Shown: positions 35,581 through 43,240 of the stretch, in pieces
Numbering within the stretch: the stretch's first letter is position 1
Layout: the number at the start of each line of letters is the position of its first letter
Assembly (NCBI GenBank): GCA_022794215.1
Contig: JAAWEH010000007.1
Span: 1-64,000, forward strand
Length of the DNA stretch: 64,000 bases
Origin: Oscillospiraceae bacterium
Lineage (GTDB): Bacteria > Bacillota > Clostridia > Oscillospirales > Oscillospiraceae
Direction of reading: 5' to 3'
Position numbers and translations under genes: made by a program
Notes under the pieces: generated by a model
The model's input: only the letters and a program-made list of their open reading frames with translations
Database searches by the model: none
Told to the model about the DNA's origin: nothing

Positions 35581-36267
35581 ATGAGTAAACAGTCAGTTTC
35601 CCCCCGCGGGGCCCGGAGTCAGTCGGTTCACGATCTGGTCATCCTGGCCTTTTTTACTGCCATCATCTTTTTGATGAACTACACGCCATTGGGCTACATT
35701 GACCTGCCCTTGATCAAGGCGACCTTGATCCATGTGCCGGTCATCATCGGCTCGGTTTTGCTGGGGCCGAAGAAGGGCGCAATTCTGGGCGGAATGTTCG
35801 GCCTGACCAGCATTATAAAAAACAGCATGACCCCCAGTGCCCTGTCCTTTGCCTTTTCGCCGCTGATCCCTGTTTACGGAACGGATCGCGGAAGCCCCTG
35901 GGCGGTGGTGATCTGCTTTGTTCCCCGGATCCTGGTGGGCGTAACGCCCTGGCTGGTGGCGCAGGCGCTGAAAAAGCTGACCAAAAATAAGGCGATGCTT
36001 CGCCCGGTGGTGTTGGGCGTTGCCGGAGCGGTGGGAGCGTTTACCAACACCGCATTGGTCATGGGTTTGATCTTTTTTGTGTTTAAGGACGCCTATGCCA
36101 TGCTCCAGGGTGTGGATGTCTCCGCAGTGATGGGCCTGATTTTGGGCGTGGTGGCCGGCAACGGCATTCCGGAGGCGATTGTGGCGGTTGTTCTGACTCC
36201 CGCTGTGTGCATCCCCCTTATGCGGGTATTAAAGCTGGATGCTGCCGATAAAGGGGCGGAAGAGTAA
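35581..36267 (+). CDS. panT: ECF transporter S component, pantothenate type
   Basis: A 228-residue integral membrane protein with about six hydrophobic helices. HDLVILAFFTAIIFLMNYTP, IKATLIHVPVIIGSVLLGP and KGAILGGMFGLTSIIKN are typical of ECF S-components. The vitamin is inferred from the neighbours coaX and coaBC. The ATG at 35581 has AGGAGG eight bases upstream. The ATPase/EcfT module must be elsewhere. No clear promoter is visible upstream. Confidence 0.85.
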   Translation: MSKQSVSPRGARSQSVHDLVILAFFTAIIFLMNYTPLGYIDLPLIKATLIHVPVIIGSVLLGPKKGAILGGMFGLTSIIKNSMTPSALSFAFSPLIPVYGTDRGSPWAVVICFVPRILVGVTPWLVAQALKKLTKNKAMLRPVVLGVAGAVGAFTNTALVMGLIFFVFKDAYAMLQGVDVSAVMGLILGVVAGNGIPEAIVAVVLTPAVCIPLMRVLKLDAADKGAEE

Positions 36268-36285
36268 AGAGAGGGGCAAAACGAG

Positions 36286-37065
36286 ATGATCCTTGCCATA
36301 GACATTGGAAATACCAACACCGTTTTGGGTGGAATGGAAGGCTCCCAGCTCCTTTTTATGCTCCGGATCCGGAGCGATCCCCTCAAAACGGCGGCTGAGT
36401 ACATGCTGACGATCAAAGGGCTGTTGGAGCTGAAAGATGTAGACCCCGCCCAGATCGAGGGTGGGATCATCTCCTCGGTAGTGCCGGAGCTGAAGAACGT
36501 TATGGGTCGGGCAATGGAGGAGCTGACCGGAAAGCAGTTTTTGGTGGTGGGCTCCGGAATCAAGACGGGGCTCAACATCAAAATGGACAACCCCGGTCAG
36601 TTGGGCGCCGATTTGGTGGTGGACGCTGTGGCGGCGCTGTCAAAATATAAACCGCCGTTGGTGTTTTTTGATATGGGTACCGCTACCACCCTGTCGGTCA
36701 TAGACAAGAAAAGCAACTACATTGGCGGCATGATCATTCCCGGCCTGCGCCTTTCGGTGGACGCCCTGTCTGCTAAGGCGGCGCAGCTGCCCTATATCAA
36801 CCTGAACGCACCGGAACAGCTGATTGGCACCAACACCATCGCCTGTATGCAGGCGGGCGCGATCTACAGCAATGCCGCGATGATCGACGGCCTGCTGGAG
36901 CGGGTAGAGGAGGCCTTGGGCGAACCGGTCACTGCGGTGGCCACCGGCGGCTTGATGGCCACGGTGCTTCCCTATTGCAAGAGAACGATCCATTATGATG
37001 AAAACCTGATGTTAGAGGGCCTGCGGATCCTTTACCAAAAGAATTGCAGCAGAAAAAAGCAATAA
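36286..37065 (+). CDS. coaX: Type III pantothenate kinase
   Basis: A 259-residue ASKHA kinase that phosphorylates pantothenate, first step of CoA synthesis. It shows ILAIDIGNTNTVLGG at the N-terminus, PGQLGADLVVDAVAA and FFDMGTATTLSVID in the middle, and VTAVATGGLMATVLP. It follows panT by 18 bases and precedes coaBC, so imported pantothenate is directly committed to CoA. Confidence 0.96.
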   Translation: MILAIDIGNTNTVLGGMEGSQLLFMLRIRSDPLKTAAEYMLTIKGLLELKDVDPAQIEGGIISSVVPELKNVMGRAMEELTGKQFLVVGSGIKTGLNIKMDNPGQLGADLVVDAVAALSKYKPPLVFFDMGTATTLSVIDKKSNYIGGMIIPGLRLSVDALSAKAAQLPYINLNAPEQLIGTNTIACMQAGAIYSNAAMIDGLLERVEEALGEPVTAVATGGLMATVLPYCKRTIHYDENLMLEGLRILYQKNCSRKKQ

Positions 37066-37134
37066 AATTCATGGCCCTGCGGGAAAATGTAAGCGGGCTT
37101 CAAAATACAGTTTGGAAAGAGAGAAGGGGATCCT

Positions 37135-38337
37135 ATGCTGAAGGGCAAAACCGTGCTGTTGGGTGTGACCGGCGGTATCGCCTGTTATAAATCGGCGATG
37201 CTGGCCTCCGCCTTGGTCAAGCAGCACTGCAATGTGCATGTGCTGATGACGCAGCATGCTGCGGAGTTTATAGGTCCGCACACCTTTGAATCCCTTACCG
37301 GAAATCGGGTGGCGATGGATACCTTTGACCGCAACTATGTCCATCAGGTGGAGCACATTGCTCTGGCAGACCAGGCGGATCTTGTGCTCATTGCCCCGGC
37401 TACTGCCAATATCATTGCAAAGCTGGCCCACGGCATTGCGGACGATATGCTCACAACGGTGGTGCTGGCCTGCAACTGTCCGAAAATCGCGGCCCCCGCC
37501 ATGAATACCAAAATGTATGAGAACCAGGTGACCCAGGATAACATGGAGATCCTGCGGCGGTACGGCTGGGAGGTAGTAGAACCCGCCAGCGGCCGTCTGG
37601 CCTGCGGCGCAGTGGGCCGGGGAAAGATGCCGGAGCCGGAGGATTTGCTGGAAACTGTGCTCCATGCCCTGGTTCATGAGCGGGACATGCAGGGGCTTCG
37701 GGTGCTGGTCACGGCCGGCCCCACCCGGGAGGCGCTGGATCCGGTGCGCTACCTGACCAACCACTCCACCGGGGCCATGGGATACGCCGTGGCCCGGGCT
37801 GCCGCTGCCCGGGGGGCAGAGGTGACTCTGGTTTCCGGGCCCACCGACCTCAAAAGGCCGGCTTATGTGGATGTGGTGGATGTGGTGTCCGCCCAGGAGA
37901 TGTTTGAGGCGGTGACCGCCCGCAGCGAAGGGCAGGATATCATTATTAAGGCCGCGGCCGTTGCCGATTACCGCCCCGCGGTCGTGGCGGAAGAGAAGAT
38001 TAAAAAATCCGGGGATGGTGCGGACTTGACCCTTTCCCTGGAACGGACAGCCGATATTTTGGGTTGGCTGGGGGAGCACCGGCGGGAGGGGCAGTTCCTC
38101 TGCGGCTTTTCCATGGAGACCCAGAATGTGCTGGAGAATTCCCGGGCAAAGCTGGCTAAAAAACATTTGGATCTGATCGCGGCCAACAACCTGCGGGAGG
38201 AAGGGGCAGGCTTTGGCGGGAGCACCAATGTGCTGACCCTGATCTCTGCCGAGGATGAGTTGTCCCTGCCCCTGATGAGTAAGGCCGAAGCTGCCCACCG
38301 GCTGTTGGATGTCATTGTAAAGCGCCTACGGAAATAA
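37135..38337 (+). CDS. coaBC: Bifunctional phosphopantothenoylcysteine decarboxylase/synthetase
   Basis: A 400-residue fusion. The N-terminal flavoprotein CoaC has LLGVTGGIACYKSAMLAS and PAMNTKMYEN with a catalytic cysteine in RLACGAVGRGKM. The C-terminal CoaB synthetase has VTAGPTREALDPVRYLTN, KAAAVADYRP and AANNLREEGAGFG. It adds cysteine to 4'-phosphopantothenate and decarboxylates the product. Last gene of panT-coaX-coaBC. Confidence 0.96.
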   Translation: MLKGKTVLLGVTGGIACYKSAMLASALVKQHCNVHVLMTQHAAEFIGPHTFESLTGNRVAMDTFDRNYVHQVEHIALADQADLVLIAPATANIIAKLAHGIADDMLTTVVLACNCPKIAAPAMNTKMYENQVTQDNMEILRRYGWEVVEPASGRLACGAVGRGKMPEPEDLLETVLHALVHERDMQGLRVLVTAGPTREALDPVRYLTNHSTGAMGYAVARAAAARGAEVTLVSGPTDLKRPAYVDVVDVVSAQEMFEAVTARSEGQDIIIKAAAVADYRPAVVAEEKIKKSGDGADLTLSLERTADILGWLGEHRREGQFLCGFSMETQNVLENSRAKLAKKHLDLIAANNLREEGAGFGGSTNVLTLISAEDELSLPLMSKAEAAHRLLDVIVKRLRK

Positions 38338-38347
38338 ACAGAAAAAG

Positions 38348-38383
38348 AAACGCAGCCGGACAAGCTTGTCCGGCTGCGTTTTT
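38348..38383 (+). terminator. Intrinsic terminator after coaBC
   Basis: Two perfect 17-base arms (38348-38364 and 38365-38381) form a palindrome centred on AAGCTT; the right arm runs into five Ts. Confidence 0.9.
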
Positions 38384-38459
38384 ATATGACAGTGAGAACT
38401 TATATCCATACAAAAAGTGCCTTTTATAGGATGCTCAAATCCAGTAAGAACACTCCCCA

Positions 38460-38487
38460 TGATCCGAGTGACTGAACTTGAACAGGC
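38460..38487 (-). pseudogene. Partial, decayed copy of the tRNA-Pro 3' end
   Basis: About 24 bases on the minus strand match the T-arm/acceptor 3' end of the nearby tRNA-Pro, 131 bases away, with only a few changes (ATCA where the intact gene has ACCA, and a broken T-stem). No matching 5' half is present. It may be a left-over attachment site or the relic of a tandem tRNA copy. Confidence 0.6.
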
Positions 38488-38554
38488 GGAGGCGGCAGCC
38501 CCGCCTGACGACAGATTGGAATGACAGAAGCCCGCCGGTTCTTGTTGGGGATAG

Positions 38555-38590
38555 AAAAAAGCACCTGCTTTCTTCAAGCAAGTGCTTTTT
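38555..38590 (-). terminator. Intrinsic terminator of tRNA-Pro
   Basis: Arms AAAAAAGCAC and GTGCTTTTTT flank an inner TGCTT/AAGCA pairing. On the minus strand it starts directly after the tRNA CCA end and finishes in six Ts. Confidence 0.88.
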
Positions 38591-38667
38591 TGGTCCGAGT
38601 GACTGGACTTGAACCAGCGGCCTCCTGAACCCCATTCAGGCGCGATACCAAACTTCGCCACACCCGG
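38591..38667 (-). tRNA. tRNA-Pro (anticodon GGG)
   Basis: The 77-base minus-strand sequence folds into a full cloverleaf: acceptor CCGGGTG with CACTCGG, D-stem GCGA/TCGC, anticodon stem CCTGA/TCAGG with loop ATGGGGT (anticodon GGG), T-stem GCTGG/CCAGT with loop TTCAAGT, discriminator A and an encoded CCA. It reads CCC and CCU codons. Confidence 0.95.
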
Positions 38668-38696
38668 ATATTTTGTTTCCCAGAAAGGGCTTAATT

Positions 38697-38725
38697 ATAT
38701 TAGCACACTTCTCCTCACTTGGCAA
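38697..38725 (-). promoter_or_regulatory. Promoter of tRNA-Pro
   Basis: On the minus strand TTGCCA (38720-38725), 17 bases, then TAATAT (38697-38702), with TGC directly before the -10 forming an extended -10. Confidence 0.65.
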
Positions 38726-38777
38726 GCCCCTTTCTCAAATTTTTTTGCTGAAAAGAAAAAGAAGGCTGGAAGCTGGC

Positions 38778-38820
38778 CGCAGCAAAAGGGACGTCCTTTT
38801 AGGACGTCCCTTTTGCTGCG
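38778..38820 (-). terminator. 19-bp hairpin after the Ig-like/SLH gene
   Basis: Arms 38778-38796 and 38802-38820 are perfectly complementary around TTTTA. It begins 16 bases past the gene's stop codon. The T-run lies inside the arm (CCCTTTTGC) and not after it, so termination efficiency is uncertain. Confidence 0.65.
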
Positions 38821-38836
38821 AGGAAAGAAAAAGCGG

Positions 38837-40132
38837 TTATCCCCACTGGAACCAGCCGCGGTCACTGCGGCTGTCCACCACGTCCAGCGCGCGGGAGAGC
38901 ATAACGGCGGCCTGGGCCCGGGTGAGAGGAGAATTCAGCTCGGCAGAAGCGGGGATTGCGCCGCAGCTGTTCAGATTGGATACAGCCTGAGAGCACCAGG
39001 CGGGCACGGTGGAGGCGAAAACGTCAGCCACATCAGTGACCTGTATGGCCCGATCCAAAAGAACGGCGGCCTCGGCCGCGGTAATGGGGGCGTCCGCCTG
39101 GAAAATGACCTGGCCGGCCTCGTCATAGCTGCCCTGAACAATGCCGGAACGAAGGGCGGAAGAGACATAGGGCTTTGCCCAGACAGCCATAGCCTCGTCG
39201 TCGGCGAAGCCGGTGAGTGTGGCCTCCGGCAAAGCACTGATATCGGCGGCAGCCATGGCCAGGGCGGTAAACTGGGCCCGGGAGAGAGGCTGCTCGGGGT
39301 GGAAGAAATACTGGCTGCCCATCTGCTCGCCGATCAGAAGCCCAGCCTCGGCCAGGCGGACTGCCTCCAGATGACCCTCTACGCCAGTCATGTCAGAGTA
39401 GGCTACAGCGGTCTTTTGCTTCTCGATCTTGATGGATACTGTGGCCGGAGCGGAGGTGTTGCCCACCGCATCCACAGCCACATAGGTGAAGGCGTCCTTG
39501 CCGGTTTTGTTTTCGTAGGGGGTGTAGGTGAAATTGGCAGACCCCTCAGATTCCTGGGTCACAGCTCCCCGGGCAGGCTTGCTGATAAGCTGGAAGGTGA
39601 GAAGATCCCCCTCCGGATCCACCCCGGCAAAGGCGCTTTGGATCTCCACATTTTTGTAGGTGTTCAGGGATAGGTTCTCAGCCACGGGGGCGTCATTGGC
39701 GCTGGAGAGCAGGAAAAGGCCCACCGTGACAGCCTCGCCGGTCAGCCCGCCTTCAAAGACGGGGGTGAAGGTAAAGGAGGTGGCGGAGAGCATAGGCGTG
39801 GCCAGGGGAGTGAACCTTAGGCCGTTCATAGCGGACATGGAGATCTCACTGCCCTGGGGAACGGGCTGGGAGCCGATGGTAAGCATTCCGGCGGAAGGAT
39901 CGGGGAGAGAATCCACCAGGATCGAGGCGAGCCGGGCGTTTCCGCTGACCCGGAAGTCATCGGCGGAGAAGGAGATGATGTCGGTGGACAATCCACTCTT
40001 GGCAAAGGCGGCCACGGCGACGGCCTCCTGTGCTGATCCGCCGCCAAACAGAGCGGCGGAAGCGGGCAAAACAAAGGAAAGGATGCAGGCGCAGCAAAGA
40101 GTTAGGGTGCGGCGCAAAAGTCGTTGCTTCAA
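38837..40132 (-). CDS. Secreted Ig-like/SLH-domain surface protein
   Basis: A 431-residue exported protein. A signal peptide covers about residues 1-28 (TLTLCCACILSFVLPASA). An unassigned domain follows, then a cadherin/Ig-like repeat (NDAPVAENLSLNTYKNVEI, GVDPEGDLLTFQLISKPARG, FTYVAVDAVGNTSAPATVS). The C-terminal third has SLH-like repeats (HPEQPLSRAQFTALAMAAAD, FADDEAMAVWAKPYVSSALR, LNSPLTRAQAAVMLSRALD). SLH domains bind secondary wall polymers. The TTG start at 40132 has AAGGAGG eight bases upstream; no ATG fits. Function unknown. Confidence 0.85.
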   Translation of the reverse strand: MKQRLLRRTLTLCCACILSFVLPASAALFGGGSAQEAVAVAAFAKSGLSTDIISFSADDFRVSGNARLASILVDSLPDPSAGMLTIGSQPVPQGSEISMSAMNGLRFTPLATPMLSATSFTFTPVFEGGLTGEAVTVGLFLLSSANDAPVAENLSLNTYKNVEIQSAFAGVDPEGDLLTFQLISKPARGAVTQESEGSANFTYTPYENKTGKDAFTYVAVDAVGNTSAPATVSIKIEKQKTAVAYSDMTGVEGHLEAVRLAEAGLLIGEQMGSQYFFHPEQPLSRAQFTALAMAAADISALPEATLTGFADDEAMAVWAKPYVSSALRSGIVQGSYDEAGQVIFQADAPITAAEAAVLLDRAIQVTDVADVFASTVPAWCSQAVSNLNSCGAIPASAELNSPLTRAQAAVMLSRALDVVDSRSDRGWFQWG

Positions 40133-40199
40133 TGAAAAAACCTCCTTATATTTCGGGAAACCAGATTGGGCTGCTGGTAGTTTTGCCGAAGACAAGGAG

Positions 40200-40227
40200 G
40201 TTATACCAATTTAACCGGAAAAAACAA
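40200..40227 (-). promoter_or_regulatory. Promoter of the Ig-like/SLH gene
   Basis: On the minus strand TTGTTT (40222-40227), 16 bases, TATAAC (40200-40205), with TGG before the -10 as an extended -10. Leader of about 60 bases. Confidence 0.6.
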
Positions 40228-40263
40228 AGCCGGGAGAAATGATCTTGAATGGGTTTGCAGGAT

Positions 40264-40297
40264 AAAAATGGGAGCAGGACACCCTGCTCCCATTTTT
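40264..40297 (-). terminator. Intrinsic terminator after the MATE gene
   Basis: A perfect 15-bp stem (40264-40278 with 40283-40297) with loop ACAC; on the minus strand the arm ends in TTTTTAT. Confidence 0.92.
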
Positions 40298-40310
40298 ATG
40301 TGGTTATACG

Positions 40311-41672
40311 TTACGCATTTTGATTCTGACTCAGCTCCTGCCAAAGCCGAAACATCACCCATGCAGTGACCGCCATGGAGAGGACGTCGGCAATGGGGGC
40401 GGCCCAGAAAATACCGGTCACACCCCAGAAGTGGGGGATGATGAGGGAGAGGATCAGCAAAAGGGCGTCCCGGAGCACAGAAAGGGGCGCTGCGGCTTTG
40501 GCCCGGCCAATGGACTGCAGGAAAATGGCGCAGCCTTTCTGCACACAGGTAAACAGGATGGCGGAAAGATAGATCCGCAGGCACAGAACGGCAAACTGGG
40601 TATAAAGCTCCCCGTCAGCGCCAAAGAGACGGATGAAAAGCAGAGGGAAGGCCTCAAAAAGCAGCGTGCAGATCACACAGACTCCGGTTGTCCACTGCAG
40701 GATGAGTTTTAGAAGGGTTTTGACCCGGTCATAGTGCTTTGCGCCGTAATTAAAGCCCACAATGGGCTGAGCGCCGGCGGCGATGCCGATGGCAATGTTG
40801 AGCACGATTTGGAAAAGCTTCATGATAACCACAAAGGCGGCCAGAGGAATGTCGGCGCCGTAGGGGGAGACAGCTCCATATTGAACCAGCAGGATGTTGT
40901 TTACCACCGTGATGATCACGATGGAAAGCTGCGTCAGAAAGCTGGAAGTGCCCAGGGCCATAACCTCGGTTAAGCACTTTCCGCTGGGGCGGAAGCTGTC
41001 AGGCCGGATGCGAAAACTCCGGCTCCGGCCCAGGTAAGCGGCGCAGATAAGAAAACTGACAAACTGTCCCAGAATGGTGGCATAGGCGGCTCCCTTGATT
41101 CCCAGATCCAGCCAATAGATGGCAATGGGGTCACCCACAATGTTCAGCAATGCGCCTGCAAGCATGGCGCCCATGGCATATTTGGGGCTTCCGTCAGCGC
41201 GGATAATGGCGGCCAAAGCGTTCTGCACCAGAGCCAACGGCATCATGGCAAAGATGATGAAGCCGTAGTCGTGGGTCAGGGATAACGTGGCGTCGGTGGC
41301 GCCCAGGTTGAGGAACAGAGCGTCCCCGGATAGATAGCTGATCCCGATGATGACGCAGCCGCCCAGGAAGGCCCCGAGGATGCTGTTGCCCACCGTGCGG
41401 TGGATATTTTTTGTTTTTCCCTGGCCAAGGGACATGCTGAGGACAGCGGCGGCTCCGTCGCCGAAGAGGAGAGAGACCGCCCAGCCCACTACGGTAATGG
41501 GGAAAACAACTCCGGTGGCGGCGTTACCCAGGTAGCCCACGCCATTGCCCACGAAGATCTGGTCTACAATATTGTAGAGACAGGAAATAATGAGAGAAAA
41601 AATGCAGGGAAGGGAGAAGCGAAGCAAAAGCTTACTCTCTTTTTCTGTGCCCAGGGCGATGCTTTGATCCAT
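40311..41672 (-). CDS. MATE-family multidrug efflux transporter
   Basis: A 453-residue polytopic protein with about twelve hydrophobic helices in two related halves, typical of MepA-like MATE cation-coupled antiporters. Marks are FSLPCIFSLIISCLYNIVDQ, GNAATGVVFPITVVGWA, NALAAIIRADGSPKYAM and GIAAGAQPIVGFNYGAKHYD. The ATG at 41672 has GGAGG seven bases upstream. The same frame stays open to a second start at 41753, which belongs to the leader. An attenuator-like leader suggests inducible expression. Substrate unknown. Confidence 0.92.
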   Translation of the reverse strand: MDQSIALGTEKESKLLLRFSLPCIFSLIISCLYNIVDQIFVGNGVGYLGNAATGVVFPITVVGWAVSLLFGDGAAAVLSMSLGQGKTKNIHRTVGNSILGAFLGGCVIIGISYLSGDALFLNLGATDATLSLTHDYGFIIFAMMPLALVQNALAAIIRADGSPKYAMGAMLAGALLNIVGDPIAIYWLDLGIKGAAYATILGQFVSFLICAAYLGRSRSFRIRPDSFRPSGKCLTEVMALGTSSFLTQLSIVIITVVNNILLVQYGAVSPYGADIPLAAFVVIMKLFQIVLNIAIGIAAGAQPIVGFNYGAKHYDRVKTLLKLILQWTTGVCVICTLLFEAFPLLFIRLFGADGELYTQFAVLCLRIYLSAILFTCVQKGCAIFLQSIGRAKAAAPLSVLRDALLLILSLIIPHFWGVTGIFWAAPIADVLSMAVTAWVMFRLWQELSQNQNA

Positions 41673-41753
41673 AATAAAACCTCCTTGAAACGGTTCATAC
41701 AGCAAAAAACGGCATATGCCTGCGCATATGCCGTGATGAAAACACTGACACAT
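41673..41753 (-). CDS. Leader ORF in frame with the MATE gene
   Basis: An ATG at 41753 with CAGGAG ten bases upstream opens 27 codons rich in Cys, His and Gly (MCQCFHHGICAGICRFLLYE) that run without a stop into the MATE start. The terminator hairpin lies within codons about 8-17. Translation of this ORF could sense ribosome stalling, or give an extended transporter when transcription passes the hairpin. It may not encode a stable peptide. Confidence 0.55.
41704..41733 (-). terminator. Attenuator-type terminator in the MATE leader
   Basis: On the minus strand a perfect 10-bp stem (CGGCATATGC with GCATATGCCG, 41724-41733 and 41710-41719), loop of four, and six Ts (41704-41709). It lies downstream of the promoter and upstream of the MATE ribosome site, inside the leader ORF, the arrangement of a conditional terminator. 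Confidence 0.8.
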
Positions 41754-41759
41754 GGGGGC

Positions 41760-41785
41760 AAATCTCCTGTACCGTGATCAGATTT
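41760..41785 (-). promoter_or_regulatory. Hairpin masking the leader-ORF ribosome site
   Basis: AAATCT (41780-41785 on the minus strand) pairs with AGATTT (41760-41765), partly covering the GGAG used by the leader ORF. Nearby GACACA and TGTGTC blocks offer an alternative pairing further out. Confidence 0.4.
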
Positions 41786-41837
41786 ACGCGCCATGCGCCA
41801 CTTGTGTCGTTGGATGCTGTATGAAATTGATGCAATT

Positions 41838-41867
41838 ATTTTACCAAAAGGAGGCGGCAAAAATCAA
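41838..41867 (-). promoter_or_regulatory. Promoter of the MATE leader
   Basis: On the minus strand TTGATT (41862-41867), an 18-base spacer and TAAAAT (41838-41843). The predicted leader from about 41830 to 41672 is some 160 bases, long enough for attenuation. Confidence 0.55.
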
Positions 41868-41931
41868 ATGGACATTTCTCCGAAAAAAGGCGTCAAAAAG
41901 AGGAAAATGAATCTCCAAAATGTCCAAAAGC

Positions 41932-43119
41932 CTAAATTCTATTCCTATCTCTCAACCAACTGGGCAAAGAGCGGGTCTTAATGGAAGAGACCACGCCCAT
42001 GGCGGCGAACATGGTGATGATGGAGCTGCCGCCGTAGCTGAAGAAGGGGAGGGTTAGGCCCACGATGGGAAGGATATAAAGACACATGCCGATGTTGAGA
42101 ACGCTCTGGAACAGCAGCATCCCGGCATAGCCCATGGCAGTGAGGGCAGTCATGGGGCTGGGGGCCTGCCGTGCCACCCAGATGCACCGGGCGATGATGG
42201 CGCCCAGCAGCAGGATGATGACAAGGCATCCTGCCATCCCCAGCTCCTCGCCGCAGACGGCGAAAATCTCGTCGGTGCTGCGGGCATTGAGGGAGTTTTC
42301 GTAGGGGCTTTGGGTCTGGATCCCCTGCAAATACCCCTGGCCCCAAAGTCCGCCGGAGCCGATGGCCAGCACAGAGCGGGTTTGCTGCCAGCCAACCCCC
42401 TTGGTCTGGCTTTCCAGAGTGGCCTGATTTCCGACAATGTGGTCAATGACCACGGTGATCCGCTGAGCCCAGTATTGGCCGCTGACGCGGGGCCATAGTA
42501 CAACGATGCCGGCCACGCATACCGCTACCGCCAACACATACCACCGCAGCTTTACCCCTGCGCACCAGCACATGACGGCAAAAAGGAACAGATATACCAG
42601 GGGCATCCCCTTGTCCCCGGAGACCACTACAACAAGGCCGGCCATAAGCCCCGCATGGGCGGCCAGCTGGAACACGGAGGAGGGACGGCTGATCCCTTTT
42701 TCTTGAAGCTTAGAGCATTGATAGGCAAAAAGAAGGATGAAGGTGAGCTTGGTGATCTCAGCGGGCTGGATATTCATGGGCAGCCCGGGGATCCGGATCC
42801 AGTTCAGGTTGCCGCCGACCTCCACCCCCAAGGGAGTACGAACCAGCAGATTAAAGCCAATGTTAAAGAGGAACAGCAGCTTCCAGGTTTTTTCGGTAAA
42901 CAGCTCTAAGTCAACGGAGGAGAGAAGAACATAGGCGACCACACCCAGAAGGATACCAATGGCTTGGATGATCACGCTGCGGTCCCGGTTGACGCTGAGG
43001 TACCGGGTGGCCGAATAGATGAGCACCAGCCCATAGCCGCTGGCGGCAAGGCAGAGAACCAGCAGCAGTTTGTCTCCCCGTTCCCAGAAATCCCGCAGGG
43101 AATCCCGCAGCCAGGACAT
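41932..43119 (-). CDS. rodA: SEDS peptidoglycan polymerase RodA
   Basis: A 395-residue, roughly ten-helix membrane glycosyltransferase that polymerises lipid II in elongating cells. Family marks are NIQPAEITKLTFILLFA, GDKGMPLVYLFLF, STDEIFAVCGEELGMAG and LPFFSYGGSSIITM. It is called RodA rather than FtsW/SpoVE on overall wording; these are close relatives. The second ATG (43119) is chosen because GGAGGA is seven bases upstream, whereas the first at 43125 is too close. Confidence 0.88.
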   Translation of the reverse strand: MSWLRDSLRDFWERGDKLLLVLCLAASGYGLVLIYSATRYLSVNRDRSVIIQAIGILLGVVAYVLLSSVDLELFTEKTWKLLFLFNIGFNLLVRTPLGVEVGGNLNWIRIPGLPMNIQPAEITKLTFILLFAYQCSKLQEKGISRPSSVFQLAAHAGLMAGLVVVVSGDKGMPLVYLFLFAVMCWCAGVKLRWYVLAVAVCVAGIVVLWPRVSGQYWAQRITVVIDHIVGNQATLESQTKGVGWQQTRSVLAIGSGGLWGQGYLQGIQTQSPYENSLNARSTDEIFAVCGEELGMAGCLVIILLLGAIIARCIWVARQAPSPMTALTAMGYAGMLLFQSVLNIGMCLYILPIVGLTLPFFSYGGSSIITMFAAMGVVSSIKTRSLPSWLRDRNRI

Positions 43120-43154
43120 GGCCATTCCTCCTTTCTTCTGAGTCGTTTGAAGTT

Positions 43155-43163
43155 AGTATACCA
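43155..43163 (-). promoter_or_regulatory. Extended -10 promoter for rodA
   Basis: On the minus strand TGG followed by TATACT (43155-43160). No good -35. It faces the tsaE promoter 20 bases away, so the two divergent promoters overlap. Confidence 0.5.
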
Positions 43164-43178
43164 TTTCTTGCCGGGTTG

Positions 43179-43187
43179 TGCTATACT
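43179..43187 (+). promoter_or_regulatory. Extended -10 promoter for tsaE-tsaB-upp
   Basis: TGC directly before TATACT (43182-43187); no -35 match at 17 bases. Leader of about 50 bases to the tsaE ATG at 43241. Confidence 0.5.
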
Positions 43188-43240
43188 ATCGGGGGTAAAT
43201 TTAGAAATTCCTTAGATTTGTATGTGGGGAAGGTGAGGAC

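Noticed and set aside
38460-38667. An integrated mobile element between the two tRNA-Pro 3' ends
   Set aside because: Only about 100 bases lie between them, mainly the tRNA terminator; there is no integrase or cargo.
40139-40202. AACCTCCTT/AAGGAGGTT inverted repeat around the leader of the Ig-like/SLH gene, as a ribosome-site switch
   Set aside because: The anti-ribosome-site arm lies within and just after the -10 element, so it would be mostly absent from the transcript that starts at this promoter.
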